A stretch of 64,000 nucleotides of DNA from positions 248,001 through 312,000 of the forward strand of contig JBGAGO010000002.1 in assembly GCA_044226655.1 (NCBI GenBank). The letters run 5' to 3'. Numbering within the stretch: position 1 is the stretch's first letter; each line of letters opens with the position of its first letter. The translations under genes were made by a program, and so were the position numbers. The DNA comes from JBEVOS01 sp044226655. Lineage in GTDB: Bacteria; Pseudomonadota; Alphaproteobacteria; Caulobacterales; Aquidulcibacteraceae. Below are positions 8,654 through 17,600 of this stretch, in pieces. Under the pieces are notes generated by a model that saw only the letters and a program-made list of their open reading frames with translations, had not been told where the DNA came from and did not search any database.

Positions 8654-9088
8654 TCAGCGCTGAGAATCCGTCGTCCGCCGGGAGGAATAGCAGGACGTGA
8701 TCGTCAGATTCCGGACTGCGGCCGCCCCGAGGGCCTCCGCGGCGGCCGTGCGGAACGTCGCAAGGGCCAGCGGCGTGTTCAGCCGGTCGTCCGCATGCGG
8801 ATCGGCCAACGATGCGCGGTGCACCGCGCGCACCAGCGCGTCGCGCAGAAAATGCGCGCGCTCGCGCGTGCGCCACAGATCGACGCTCGGTGAAATGTCG
8901 ACGCGCAGCGACACGAAGAGGTAGTTCACCAGCACGCCGTCGCGCACCACCGGCACCGCGATGTAAGCCGCGTCCATGCTGCGCGCGACGTCGGTGTTTT
9001 CAGCGTGCGGCTGCGCTTGCGCTCTCTGCGCGGCGAGCCCGCTCAACAAGGTCGACGCCACCAGCGCCGCGGCGATCGCGCGTTTCAT
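8654..9088 (-). CDS. Hypothetical secreted protein, FliL-like segment
   Basis: A 144-residue protein with a clear Sec signal peptide (MKRAIAAALVASTLLSG, cleavage near AQAQ). The mature part contains AYIAVPVVRDGVLVNYLFVS followed by LRVDI and a charged helix, a pattern that reminds me of FliL-like domains, though it lacks the usual membrane anchor. It lies between thiL and hppA on the same strand with gaps of 54 and 139 bp. I cannot assign a function. The 139-bp gap to hppA holds a short GC-rich hairpin but no poly-T tract. Confidence 0.6.
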   Translation of the reverse strand: MKRAIAAALVASTLLSGLAAQRAQAQPHAENTDVARSMDAAYIAVPVVRDGVLVNYLFVSLRVDISPSVDLWRTRERAHFLRDALVRAVHRASLADPHADDRLNTPLALATFRTAAAEALGAAAVRNLTITSCYSSRRTTDSQR

Positions 9089-9142
9089 CGGGCCTCCATT
9101 CGCCGCGACGCTGGAGGCGCGAGGTAAACGAAGTCTTACCGA

Positions 9143-10096
9143 TCACGCGCCGAGCTGGTGGCGATAGCCGTGGACGAGCGGCGCGCCGGTTTCGTCCACG
9201 ACGCCGGCGCCCGCTTCGACGCGCCCAATGCGCGTGACGCGCAGCTTCGTTTCGGCGCCGGCGGCGACGATCGCGTCGCGAAGGCCCGCGTCCGCCGTGA
9301 ACAGGATTTCATAATCGTCGCCGCCGCCGAGCAAGGCCGCGCGCTCCCCGCCGGCCGCGATCCAGCTTTCCGCTGCGGCCGAGACCGGCGCCGCAGCGAC
9401 ATCGATCACCAGGCGCACGCCGGATGCGGCCGCGATTTTTCCAGCGTCCTGCGCGAGGCCATCGGACACATCCATCGCCGCCGCCGCATAATCCGCGATG
9501 GCTTTGGCGAACGCCAAACGCGGCTGGGGCACGCGATAGCGCGCGATCACCGCGTCTTGGTCCTCCAAGGACAGCACGACCGAAGGCGGCCCCGACAAGG
9601 CTTCAAGGCCGATCATCGCATCGCCGATCTCGCCGGTGACCCAAAGGTCCTGGCCGGGCTTTGCATCGGCGCGCGCCGGCGTGCGCGGGCCCAAAGGCGC
9701 GCCGAATGCGGTGATTGAGATGGTGAGCGGACCTGGCGTCGATGTGGTGTCGCCGCCGATGAGCGCGACGCCGAAGGCGCCGAGATCGGCCGCCAGCCCG
9801 CGCGCGAAGCCTTCGATCTCAGCGCTCGCGCGGCTCTGCGGCCAGATCAGCGTGAGCAGCACGGCTTCGGCGCGCGCGCCCTTGGCGGCGAGGTCCGAGA
9901 GGTTCACACGCAACGCCTTTTGCGCGACGGTTTCGATCGGATCATCGGAAAGAAAGTGCACGCCTTCCACGATGGCGTCCGTGGTCATGATCTTGCCGGC
10001 GTAGAGCGCGGCGTCATCGCGCAAGCCACGTGCGCCTTCGCTGGCGGCAAGCGGCGCGAACAGACGCGCGATGATGTCGAATTCGTCAGCCGGCAT
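9143..10096 (-). CDS. thiL: Thiamine-monophosphate kinase
   Basis: A 317-residue ATP-dependent kinase of the PurM/SelD fold that makes thiamine pyrophosphate. Signature elements are LRDDAALYAG near the N terminus (metal-binding aspartates), VNLSDLAAKGARA, LIGGDTTSTPGPL and AMDVSDGLAQDAGKIAAASG, then LGGGDDYEILFTAD. The length is typical. It follows nusB on the same strand with a 21-bp gap, the standard nusB-thiL pair. Confidence 0.96.
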   Translation of the reverse strand: MPADEFDIIARLFAPLAASEGARGLRDDAALYAGKIMTTDAIVEGVHFLSDDPIETVAQKALRVNLSDLAAKGARAEAVLLTLIWPQSRASAEIEGFARGLAADLGAFGVALIGGDTTSTPGPLTISITAFGAPLGPRTPARADAKPGQDLWVTGEIGDAMIGLEALSGPPSVVLSLEDQDAVIARYRVPQPRLAFAKAIADYAAAAMDVSDGLAQDAGKIAAASGVRLVIDVAAAPVSAAAESWIAAGGERAALLGGGDDYEILFTADAGLRDAIVAAGAETKLRVTRIGRVEAGAGVVDETGAPLVHGYRHQLGA

Positions 10097-10117
10097 CTGC
10101 CTGTCTCGGCGTTTCTC

Positions 10118-10573
10118 TCAGGCCGCGCCCCGCAGGTCGCGCGCGAGCGCATCGAGCGTGGCGTTGACGAAGCCGGGCTCCGGACCTTCGAAGAACGCCT
10201 TCGCGATTTCCACATATTCGTTGATCACGACCGCGGTCGGAATATCGCCGCGCGCATCGAGCTCCACGGCGCCGGCGCGCAGGATGGCGCGCGCGACGCT
10301 ATCGAGCCGTTCCAGCTTCCAGCCAGTGAGGCGGCGCGCGATGGCGCGGTCGATATGCTCCTGCCGCTCCACAGCGAGGTCGACCACGAGTTTGAAATGC
10401 GCGATGTCGGCGTCGCCATCGAGCGCGCCTTCTTCGCCTTGCGGCAGTTTGCCGTTCCGAAAATCTTCCAGCACATCGGCGGTCGACGCGCCGGCAATCT
10501 CCATCTGATAGAGCGCCTGCACCGCCGCCAAGCGCGCCGCGCGCCGCTGCGTCGCCTGAGCGGGCGCGCTCAT
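10118..10573 (-). CDS. nusB: Transcription antitermination factor NusB
   Basis: A 151-residue all-helical protein acting with NusE at boxA in rRNA antitermination. It shows RRAARLAAVQALYQMEIAG at the N terminus, IDRAIARRLTGWKLERLDSV and ILRAGAVELDARGDIPTAVV, then the C-terminal FVNATLDALARDLR. Its start overlaps the ribH stop by 4 bp (ATGA, 10570-10573), coupling it to the riboflavin genes, a long-conserved arrangement. Confidence 0.96.
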   Translation of the reverse strand: MSAPAQATQRRAARLAAVQALYQMEIAGASTADVLEDFRNGKLPQGEEGALDGDADIAHFKLVVDLAVERQEHIDRAIARRLTGWKLERLDSVARAILRAGAVELDARGDIPTAVVINEYVEIAKAFFEGPEPGFVNATLDALARDLRGAA

Positions 10574-11040
10574 CGCGCCATATTGGTGAGTTTGCGCTTG
10601 AGCGAGACGAGCACGATGCAGGCGCGCGTGGCTTCGCCGCCTTTATCGCGTCCGTTCGGATTGGCGCGCTCTTCGGCCTGATCCTTGTTCTCGACAGTGA
10701 GGATGCCGTAGCCGACTTGGATCTGGCGGTTCATGCCCAGATCCATCAGCGCCCGCGCGCTTTCGCCACAGACGTAGTCGTAATGCGAGGTTTCGCCGCG
10801 GATCACGCAGCCGAGCGCGACATAGCCGTCATATTTGTTGCCGTACATCGCGATGGCTTGCGGAATCTCGAACGCGCCTGGCACCTCGATCACATCGACC
10901 TTGGCGCCGGCCTCATCCGCGACCGCATGCGCGCCGATTAGGAGCTTGTCGGTGATGTCGCGATAATAGGGCGCGACCACGAAGAGAAGGCGCGCGCCTT
11001 CGATCTTCGGAATCTCCATTTTCGGCGGACCGGCGTCCAT
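10570..11040 (-). CDS. ribH: 6,7-dimethyl-8-ribityllumazine synthase
   Basis: A 156-residue enzyme that joins the pyrimidine intermediate and dihydroxybutanone phosphate. The conserved GAFEIPQAI, GCVIRGETSHYDYV (catalytic His86) and GILTVENKDQAEERA are present. The substrate-binding loop near residue 24 is APYYRDITD instead of the common SRFN type, as in some alphaproteobacterial paralogues. It starts one base after the ribBA stop and overlaps nusB by 4 bp, so the three are probably one transcript. Confidence 0.95.
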   Translation of the reverse strand: MDAGPPKMEIPKIEGARLLFVVAPYYRDITDKLLIGAHAVADEAGAKVDVIEVPGAFEIPQAIAMYGNKYDGYVALGCVIRGETSHYDYVCGESARALMDLGMNRQIQVGYGILTVENKDQAEERANPNGRDKGGEATRACIVLVSLKRKLTNMAR

Positions 11041-11041
11041 T

Positions 11042-12196
11042 TCAATTCTCTCCGTTCTTGAAGCCGCGCCAGCCGGCGATCACCAGACCATAGCCTTCAA
11101 GGCCCACCACGCGCTGCGGCGAATTGGACAGCATCACCATCTGGCGGACGCCGAGCTCGCGCAGAATTTGCGCGCCCACGCCATATTCGCGCAGCATGTG
11201 GCTTTCGCGGTCGCCCTGCTCGACGGCGTCGGGCGCGGCCCCGCCGAACGAGCGCGCGACCCAGCTGGTCGAACGATCGCGCAGCAGCACGATGACGCCT
11301 GCGCCCTCTTCCGACGAGATTTCTCTGATGGCGCGTTCCAGCAGGCCCCCGCGCGGCCCGCCCCCGCCCAGCACGTCATGGGCGACATCGATGCGGTGCA
11401 TGCGCACGAGCGTGGGCTTATCGGCCTTCACCTCGCCCTTCACGAGCGCAGGATATTCCGCGCCGTCGAGTTTGTTGCGGAACAGGCAGACGCGGAAATC
11501 CTTGCCGAAGCGGCTGTCGAACGGCTGATCGAGCACTTTGTCGATCATGTGATCGTGCACGCGCCGATAGGCGATCAGATCCGCGATCGTGCCGATCTTC
11601 AGATTGTGGAATTGCGCGAAGGCGACGAGTTCCGGCAGGCGCGCCATCGTGCCGTCATCGTTCATGATCTCGCAGATCACGGCCGAAGGGATGAGACCGG
11701 CCAGCCGGGCGATATCGACGCTGGCTTCGGTGTGCCCCGCGCGCACCAAAGTGCCGCCTTCGCGCGCGGCGAGCGGGAAGACATGGCCTGGCGAAACGAT
11801 ATCGGCCGCGCCCTTCGACGGATCGATGGCGACAGCGATCGTATGCGCGCGATCATGCGCGCTGATGCCGGTGGTGATGCCTTCCTTGGCCTCGATCGAC
11901 ACCGTGAACGCCGTGCCCAATTGGGTGCCATTGTGGCGCGACATCGGTTCGAGCCCGAGCGTCTTGGTGCGTTCGGTGGTGAGCGCCAGACAGATCAGGC
12001 CGCGGCCGAAGCGGGCCATGAAATTGACCTTTTCCGGCGTCGCAAATTGCGCGGGGATGATAAGGTCGCCTTCGTTCTCGCGATCTTCGGCGTCGACGAG
12101 GATGAACATGCGCCCTTCGCGCGCTTCCTCGATCACCTCTTCGACGGGCGAGATGTAGCGCTTCAGATCTTCAAGCGGGCTGGGTTGTGCGCTCAT
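11042..12196 (-). CDS. ribBA: Dihydroxybutanone-phosphate synthase with degenerate GTP cyclohydrolase II domain (RibBX-like)
   Basis: A 384-residue fusion. Residues about 15-210 are an intact RibB domain: ILVDAEDRENEGDLIIPAQ, RHNGTQLGTAFTVSIEA and LVRAGHTEASVDIARLAG. The C-terminal half keeps the cyclohydrolase II framework (EYPALVKGEV, LVRMHRIDVAHDVLGG, ILRELGVRQMVMLSNSPQR), but the three zinc cysteines expected near S-E-C-L and R-C-D-C-G are replaced by H-R-I-D and G-G-G-P-R-G. Cyclohydrolase activity is therefore unlikely; such variants have been called RibBX. It overlaps ribE by 4 bp. A separate active RibA is expected elsewhere in the genome. Confidence 0.93.
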   Translation of the reverse strand: MSAQPSPLEDLKRYISPVEEVIEEAREGRMFILVDAEDRENEGDLIIPAQFATPEKVNFMARFGRGLICLALTTERTKTLGLEPMSRHNGTQLGTAFTVSIEAKEGITTGISAHDRAHTIAVAIDPSKGAADIVSPGHVFPLAAREGGTLVRAGHTEASVDIARLAGLIPSAVICEIMNDDGTMARLPELVAFAQFHNLKIGTIADLIAYRRVHDHMIDKVLDQPFDSRFGKDFRVCLFRNKLDGAEYPALVKGEVKADKPTLVRMHRIDVAHDVLGGGGPRGGLLERAIREISSEEGAGVIVLLRDRSTSWVARSFGGAAPDAVEQGDRESHMLREYGVGAQILRELGVRQMVMLSNSPQRVVGLEGYGLVIAGWRGFKNGEN

Positions 12197-12804
12197 GCGG
12201 GGCTCCGCGCGGAAAGGATGCGCGCCGTGTAGCGCGCCAGGAGATCGGCTTCGAGATTCACCTTATCGCCGGGCGCGAGCTTCGCCAAAGTCGTCACCGC
12301 CCAGGTGTGCGGAATGATGAGGACGCCAAAGCCCTCCTCGTCCACCTCGTTCACCGTCAGCGAGACGCCGGCCACCGCAATCGACCCTTTGGGCGCGATC
12401 AAATGGGCGATGTGCGGCGGCGGGGCGATCTTGATGCGCCAGCCCTCACCGTCGGCCGCGACGGAAAGCACTTCGCCCAGGCCATCGACATGGCCCGTGA
12501 CGATATGGCCGCCCAATTCGTCGCCGGCGCGCAAAGAGCGTTCGAGGTTGACCGCATCGCCCTTGTCGAGCGCGCCGAGCGTCGTCACCGCCAGGCTCTC
12601 GGGCGCGACCTCCACGATGTGGCGCATGCCGCCATCGCGCGCCTTCGTGTCGACCACGGTGAGACAGCAGCCATCGTGCAGGATCGAGGCGCCCAGCGCG
12701 ACGCTCTCGGCGTCATAGGGGCTATCGACCGTCAGCCGCACCAGCCCGTTGCGGCGCTCAACGGCCGCCACCTCGCCGACGGCGGAAACCAATCCCGTGA
12801 ACAT
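12193..12804 (-). CDS. ribE: Riboflavin synthase alpha chain
   Basis: A 203-residue enzyme of two lumazine-binding barrels that dismutates two lumazines to riboflavin. It begins MFTGLVSAVGEVAAVER, with the first-repeat substrate motif GASILHDGCCLTVVD and the second-repeat GSIAVAGVSLTVNEV. The GGHIVTGHVDGLGEV inter-repeat motif is intact. It overlaps ribBA by 4 bp and lies 3 bp after the short ribD gene. Confidence 0.96.
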   Translation of the reverse strand: MFTGLVSAVGEVAAVERRNGLVRLTVDSPYDAESVALGASILHDGCCLTVVDTKARDGGMRHIVEVAPESLAVTTLGALDKGDAVNLERSLRAGDELGGHIVTGHVDGLGEVLSVAADGEGWRIKIAPPPHIAHLIAPKGSIAVAGVSLTVNEVDEEGFGVLIIPHTWAVTTLAKLAPGDKVNLEADLLARYTARILSARSPA

Positions 12805-12807
12805 CCA

Positions 12808-13476
12808 TCAGACCCGTTCGTAGCTTTCCCAAAGATCGGGGCCGAACTCGCGGACTGCAACCCGTTTGAAGGCCGGCGCATCGGCGAGGCGCCGAATCTC
12901 GAGCTGGTCGATCGCGGGCCTGCCCTCCGCGCCAAGCAGGATCGGGCCGCGCACCCATTCCAGGCGATCGACCAGGCGCGCTTTGACGAAACTCGCCGCC
13001 AGCTTGCCGCCGCTCTCGATCAACACGCTCCGCACGGCGAACCGCTCCTGCAGCAGGCTGAGCGCGGCGTCGAGATCGACCCGGCCCGCCAGCCCTGGCG
13101 CGAAGACGACCTGGGCGCCCGCGTCTTCCAGCGCCTTTTGCGCCGCCTTGTCCGCGCCCGTCACCGCCAGCACCGCCAGGGGCGCGGCCGGAATGGTCGC
13201 GATCAGCTTCGACCGCAGCGGCAGCCGCAAGCGGCTATCCAGGACCACGCGCAGCGGCTGTTTGGCCGCCGGCGGCCCGAGACGGGCCGTCAATTCGGGA
13301 TCGTCAGCGAGCGCCGTGCCGGTGCCGATCAGCACCGCATCGGCTTCGGCGCGCAAGCGATGCACCTCTTCGCGCGCGGCCGGGCCGGTGATCCAACGGC
13401 TTTCGCCCGCCGCGGTGGCGATCCGGCCATCGAGCGAGGTCGCCAATTTGAGGATCGTCTTGGGGCGGGCTGTCAT
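12808..13476 (-). CDS. ribD: RibD C-terminal (reductase) domain protein, no deaminase domain
   Basis: A 222-residue protein covering only the NADPH-dependent reductase half of RibD. It starts directly at RPKTILKLATSLDGRIA, has SRWITGPAAREEVHRLRAEAD, IGTGTALADDPELTAR and the C-terminal VLIESGGKLAASFVKARLVD. Full RibD proteins are about 350-370 residues with an N-terminal cytidine-deaminase-like domain carrying HAE and PCxxxG..PPC zinc motifs; none is visible here. The start overlaps the nrdR stop by 4 bp (13473-13476), so there is no room for a missing N-terminal half at this locus. The deaminase step must be provided by another gene. Confidence 0.9.
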   Translation of the reverse strand: MTARPKTILKLATSLDGRIATAAGESRWITGPAAREEVHRLRAEADAVLIGTGTALADDPELTARLGPPAAKQPLRVVLDSRLRLPLRSKLIATIPAAPLAVLAVTGADKAAQKALEDAGAQVVFAPGLAGRVDLDAALSLLQERFAVRSVLIESGGKLAASFVKARLVDRLEWVRGPILLGAEGRPAIDQLEIRRLADAPAFKRVAVREFGPDLWESYERV

Positions 13477-13958
13477 TCCCGGCCAGGATCGCCCTTGCGG
13501 CCCTCGGCGCCAAGCTGGGGATCGTTGAGGATGCGCGTGAAATCGGCCGCTTCGTTGAAATCGCGGTACACGGACGCGTAGCGCACATAGGCCACAGGGT
13601 CGGTGTTCGCGAGCGCCTCCATGGCCAATTCGCCGATCTGCTCGGACGGAATTTCGGATTCGCCCAGGCTTTCGAGCCGCCGGATGATGCCGGAGACCAG
13701 CTGCTCGACGCGCTCGGGCTCAATCGGGCGCTTGCGCAGCGCCACCGTGATCGAACGCGTCAGCTTCTCACGCTCGAACGGCGCCTTGCGGCCGGATTTC
13801 TTGATCACCACCAGATCGCGCAGCTGCACGCGCTCAAACGTCGTGAAGCGCGAGCCGCATTTTTCGCACAGCCGCCGCCGGCGAATGCACGCCCCGTCCT
13901 CCGTGGGACGGCTGTCCTTCACCTGCGTGTCTTCGTTCTGGCAGAAAGGGCAACGCAT
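13473..13958 (-). CDS. nrdR: Transcriptional repressor NrdR
   Basis: A 161-residue repressor of ribonucleotide reductase genes. The N-terminal zinc ribbon has RCPFCQNEDTQVKDSRP and CEKCGSRFTTFERVQL (four cysteines), followed by the ATP-cone domain with VIKKSGRKAPFEREKLTRSI. The tail VAYVRYASVYRDFNEAADF is typical. It lies between glyA and ribD on the same strand, as in many alphaproteobacteria, and its stop is coupled to ribD by ATGA. Confidence 0.97.
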   Translation of the reverse strand: MRCPFCQNEDTQVKDSRPTEDGACIRRRRLCEKCGSRFTTFERVQLRDLVVIKKSGRKAPFEREKLTRSITVALRKRPIEPERVEQLVSGIIRRLESLGESEIPSEQIGELAMEALANTDPVAYVRYASVYRDFNEAADFTRILNDPQLGAEGRKGDPGRE

Positions 13959-13968
13959 CAGGGCTCGC

Positions 13969-14030
13969 GAATAGCAGTTAGCGAATAGGCGGAGTCGGCG
14001 CTATCCGCGCCCTATTCTCTATTCCCTACT
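13969..14030. repeat. Imperfect palindrome of GAATAG units between glyA and nrdR
   Basis: The 76-bp gap between glyA and nrdR contains GAATAG and GCGAATAGGC on the left and GCCCTATTCTC and TATTCCCTA on the right, forming an imperfect inverted repeat around a GC-rich centre. It could be a leader hairpin or a small repeat relic. Beyond this I see no clear promoter for nrdR in the gap. Confidence 0.45.
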
Positions 14031-14034
14031 GCCT

Positions 14035-15336
<1,302 letters not shown>

Positions 15337-15497
15337 GGCGATCCTCGGAGTCGGAAATTCATGATCCTTCTATCAAAAGCGCGCGCTTAGAAAAGGCGGG
15401 GGCGGAAAAACGCAAAACGAGCGCAACGCTTCGCGAGCTTAACTTAGCACGCGCCAGGCGAGTTGAAGAAATTACACACAAAGAACGGGGGGAATAC

Positions 15498-15527
15498 TTG
15501 CAAGCTCTAGATTCTGGTGGATATAAG
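15498..15527 (+). promoter_or_regulatory. Putative sigma-70-like promoter of mucR
   Basis: TTGCAA (15498-15503) and TATAAG (15522-15527) are separated by 18 bases, matching the -35 and -10 consensus at four and five positions. The predicted transcript starts near 15533-15535, about 37 bases before the ATG at 15571. The upstream in-frame GTG at 15517 would lie within the promoter, which supports the ATG start. The rest of the 234-bp glyA/mucR spacer is relatively AT-rich, fitting possible autoregulation by MucR. Confidence 0.45.
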
Positions 15528-15570
15528 CCGGGTTAGCCTACTTGGGGGCGAAGGGTTTCTAGGTCACTCC

Positions 15571-16002
15571 ATGGACGACGATGACTTGGATCAACTGCAG
15601 GTGAGTGACGAAAGTCTGCGCTTGACCGCCGACATCGTCGCCTCTTTTGTCGCTAATAACAAAGTAGCTGCTACGGAACTTCCGGAATTGATCCGCAGCG
15701 TGCATCAGACGCTGGGCTCTTTGGCCGATGGCGCCGGCGAGCGCGCGGCGGAAAAGCTGAAACCCGCCGTCCCGGTCAATAAATCCGTGCAGAACGACTA
15801 CATCGTCTGCCTGGAAGACGGAAAACGCTTGAAGATGCTCAAGCGTTACTTGCGCTCTACTTACAACATGTCCCCGGAAGATTACCGCAAGCGCTGGGGC
15901 CTGGCGGCGGATTATCCCATGGTGGCGCCGGCCTATGCGGCCCGCCGCTCAGAATTCGCCAAGAAGATCGGCCTGGGCCGCGGCGTGCGCCGCAAAGACT
16001 AG
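15571..16002 (+). CDS. mucR: MucR/Ros family transcriptional regulator with altered zinc site
   Basis: A 143-residue member of the Ros/MucR family, H-NS-like regulators of motility, envelope polysaccharide and cell-cycle genes in alphaproteobacteria. The N terminus (LRLTADIVASFVANNKVAAT, ELPELIRSVHQTL) is the oligomerisation domain. The C-terminal block VCLEDGKRLKMLKRYLRSTY followed by NMSPEDYRKRWGL and YPMVAPAYAARRSEFAKKIG is unmistakable. The Cys and Asp of the prokaryotic zinc finger are present, but the two histidines usual in LKRHL..TH are Tyr and Thr here. ATG 15571 is chosen because the earlier GTG (15517) overlaps the predicted promoter and family members start here. Confidence 0.93.
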   Translation: MDDDDLDQLQVSDESLRLTADIVASFVANNKVAATELPELIRSVHQTLGSLADGAGERAAEKLKPAVPVNKSVQNDYIVCLEDGKRLKMLKRYLRSTYNMSPEDYRKRWGLAADYPMVAPAYAARRSEFAKKIGLGRGVRRKD

Positions 16003-16220
16003 ACAAGCTTTCCCGGACCCTGGACGGGCGCCGGGCTGGACGCGTCGCGCTCCAGAAGGCGCTCCAATTTGCGCAGCGCCAGAGCTTCCAGATCCGCGCG
16101 CGCGGCCTGCGCCGGGCCGACGATCACCGCCTCAAGCCCGGTTTCGACATCGACGGCCGCCACTCGCGCATGGCCGCCCACACTCACATGCTCGAAGATG
16201 ACCTCGCGCCGCAGGCTCAC
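15999..16220 (-). CDS. Small conserved alphaproteobacterial protein (DUF6898-like)
   Basis: A 73-residue protein, LRREVIFEHVSVGGHARVAA then VDVETGLEAVIVGPAQAARADLE and LALRKLERLL. I recognise the pattern REVIFE..VG...V.A.D..TG.E..IVGP......L..LA.RKL as a small uncharacterised family common in alphaproteobacteria, probably DUF6898, though the family number is from memory. Its start overlaps the hemA stop by 4 bp (ATGA), so it is translated with hemA. It is convergent with mucR, their stops overlapping by 4 bp. Confidence 0.65.
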   Translation of the reverse strand: MSLRREVIFEHVSVGGHARVAAVDVETGLEAVIVGPAQAARADLEALALRKLERLLERDASSPAPVQGPGKLV

Positions 16221-17440
16221 GCCGCCGCTTCGCGCCCCGGCGCGTGCCAGACCGTGACCATCGCCTTGACCAGCTGCTCCATCAGCGCGTCGTCATGGAA
16301 CGGCGAGGGCGTGAAGCGCAGCCGTTCGGCCCCGCGCGGCACGGTCGGATAATTGATCGGCTGGACGTAGATTCCGTGCTCGAACAGCAGCCGGTCCGAC
16401 AAATCCTTGCAGCGATTGGCGTCGCCCACCAGCACCGGCACGATATGCGTCGTCGAGGACGACATCACCGGCAGGCCGGCTTCGAGGAAGAGCTGTTTCA
16501 GCCGCTCGGCCCGCTCGGCCAGGCGCTCGCGCATGTGCGGACAGGCGCGCACGATCCGCACGCTTTCCAGGGCCGCCGCGGCGATCGAGGGCGACAGCGA
16601 GGTCGTGAAGATGAAGCCGGGCGCTGCCAGGCGGATCGCATCGATCGCCGTCTTGGCGCCCGTCACATAGCCGCCCATCGTGCCGAAGGCTTTCGCCAGC
16701 GTGCCTTCGATGAAATCGACCCGGTGCATCACGCCGTCGCGCTCAGCGACGCCGCCGCCGTTCTCGCCATAGAGGCCCACGCCATGGACCTCATCGAGAT
16801 AGGTCATCGCGCCATAGGCCTGCGCGATGTCGCAGATCGCGCCGATCGGGGCGACATCGCCATCCATCGAATAGACGCTTTCGAACGCGATCAGCTTGGG
16901 CGCATCGGCGGGCGCTTCGTTCAGCACGCTTTCCAGATGCTGCAGATCGTTATGGCGGAAGATGCGCACATTGCATTTCGAGCGCTTGATGCCCTCGATC
17001 ATCGAGGCGTGATTGAGCGCGTCGGAGAAGATCCAGAGATTGGGAAAGAGCTTGGCGAAAGTCGACAACGTCGCGTCGTTCGACACATAGCCCGAGGTGA
17101 ACAGCAGCGCGGCCTCCTTGCCGTGCAGATGCGCAAGCTCGCGCTCGAGATCGACGTGATAGCTGGTCGTGCCCGAAATGTTGCGCGTGCCGCCCGAGCC
17201 GACGCCGACATCCTTGATGGCCGCGTGCGCCGCTTCCAGCACCTCGTCATTCTGGCCTTGCCCGAGGTAATCGTTGGAGCACCACACCACGATCGGCCGC
17301 TCGGTGCCGTCGGGCAGACGCATGCGCGCATGGGGGAAGCGGCCACGGTCGCGCTTGATATCCGCGAACACGCGATAGCGGCCCTCGTCGCGGATCGCGG
17401 CGACGGCGTCTTCAAAAACTTTCGCGTCTTCGACTCGCAT
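16217..17440 (-). CDS. hemA: 5-aminolevulinate synthase
   Basis: A 407-residue PLP enzyme that condenses glycine and succinyl-CoA, the C4 route to heme typical of alphaproteobacteria. It shows WCSNDYLGQGQNDEVLEAAH, GSGGTRNISGTTSYHVDLE, FESVYSMDGDVAPI, YLDEVHGVGLYG and the PLP lysine in EGTLAKAFGTMGGYVTG. I choose the ATG at 17440 (MRVEDAKVF); an upstream in-frame start at 17476 would add twelve residues of low similarity. It faces away from hemB across a 170-bp spacer holding a CRP/FNR-type dyad. Confidence 0.97.
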   Translation of the reverse strand: MRVEDAKVFEDAVAAIRDEGRYRVFADIKRDRGRFPHARMRLPDGTERPIVVWCSNDYLGQGQNDEVLEAAHAAIKDVGVGSGGTRNISGTTSYHVDLERELAHLHGKEAALLFTSGYVSNDATLSTFAKLFPNLWIFSDALNHASMIEGIKRSKCNVRIFRHNDLQHLESVLNEAPADAPKLIAFESVYSMDGDVAPIGAICDIAQAYGAMTYLDEVHGVGLYGENGGGVAERDGVMHRVDFIEGTLAKAFGTMGGYVTGAKTAIDAIRLAAPGFIFTTSLSPSIAAAALESVRIVRACPHMRERLAERAERLKQLFLEAGLPVMSSSTTHIVPVLVGDANRCKDLSDRLLFEHGIYVQPINYPTVPRGAERLRFTPSPFHDDALMEQLVKAMVTVWHAPGREAAA

Positions 17441-17586
17441 CGGTTCTTCTTCGTCGTTGTTGAGAATCGATCTCAAGTATTGAGGCCGGGCGCCGGCCCT
17501 TCATCATCGTGTATTCCTGGCGCGGCCCGCCTGCAAATAGGACGAGTGCGCGCATTTGCTTTAGACACTACCAGAGTCTCTCGTTT

Positions 17587-17600
17587 GTGACTTGGATCAA
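17587..17600. promoter_or_regulatory. CRP/FNR-type dyad in the hemA/hemB divergent spacer
   Basis: GTGACTTGGATCAA contains the core TGA-N6-TCA of the CRP/FNR family, and its right half ATCAA matches the FNR/FixK half-site exactly. On the hemA strand a TCTAAA hexamer (17565-17560) could be the -10, which would place the dyad near -41, the usual activator position. For hemB the dyad ends only 10 bp before the ATG, so there it would more likely block than activate. Between dyad and -10 lies a second dyad, AGACNCTNNNAGNGTCT (17563-17579). Confidence 0.45.

Noticed and set aside
10096..13476. FMN riboswitch in the riboflavin cluster
   Set aside because: Gene junctions here are overlaps or a few bases long, leaving no room for the aptamer; none of its conserved segments is seen upstream of nrdR.
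15517..15570. GTG start of MucR at 15517
   Set aside because: The codon overlaps the predicted -10 element and adds 18 residues absent from the family.
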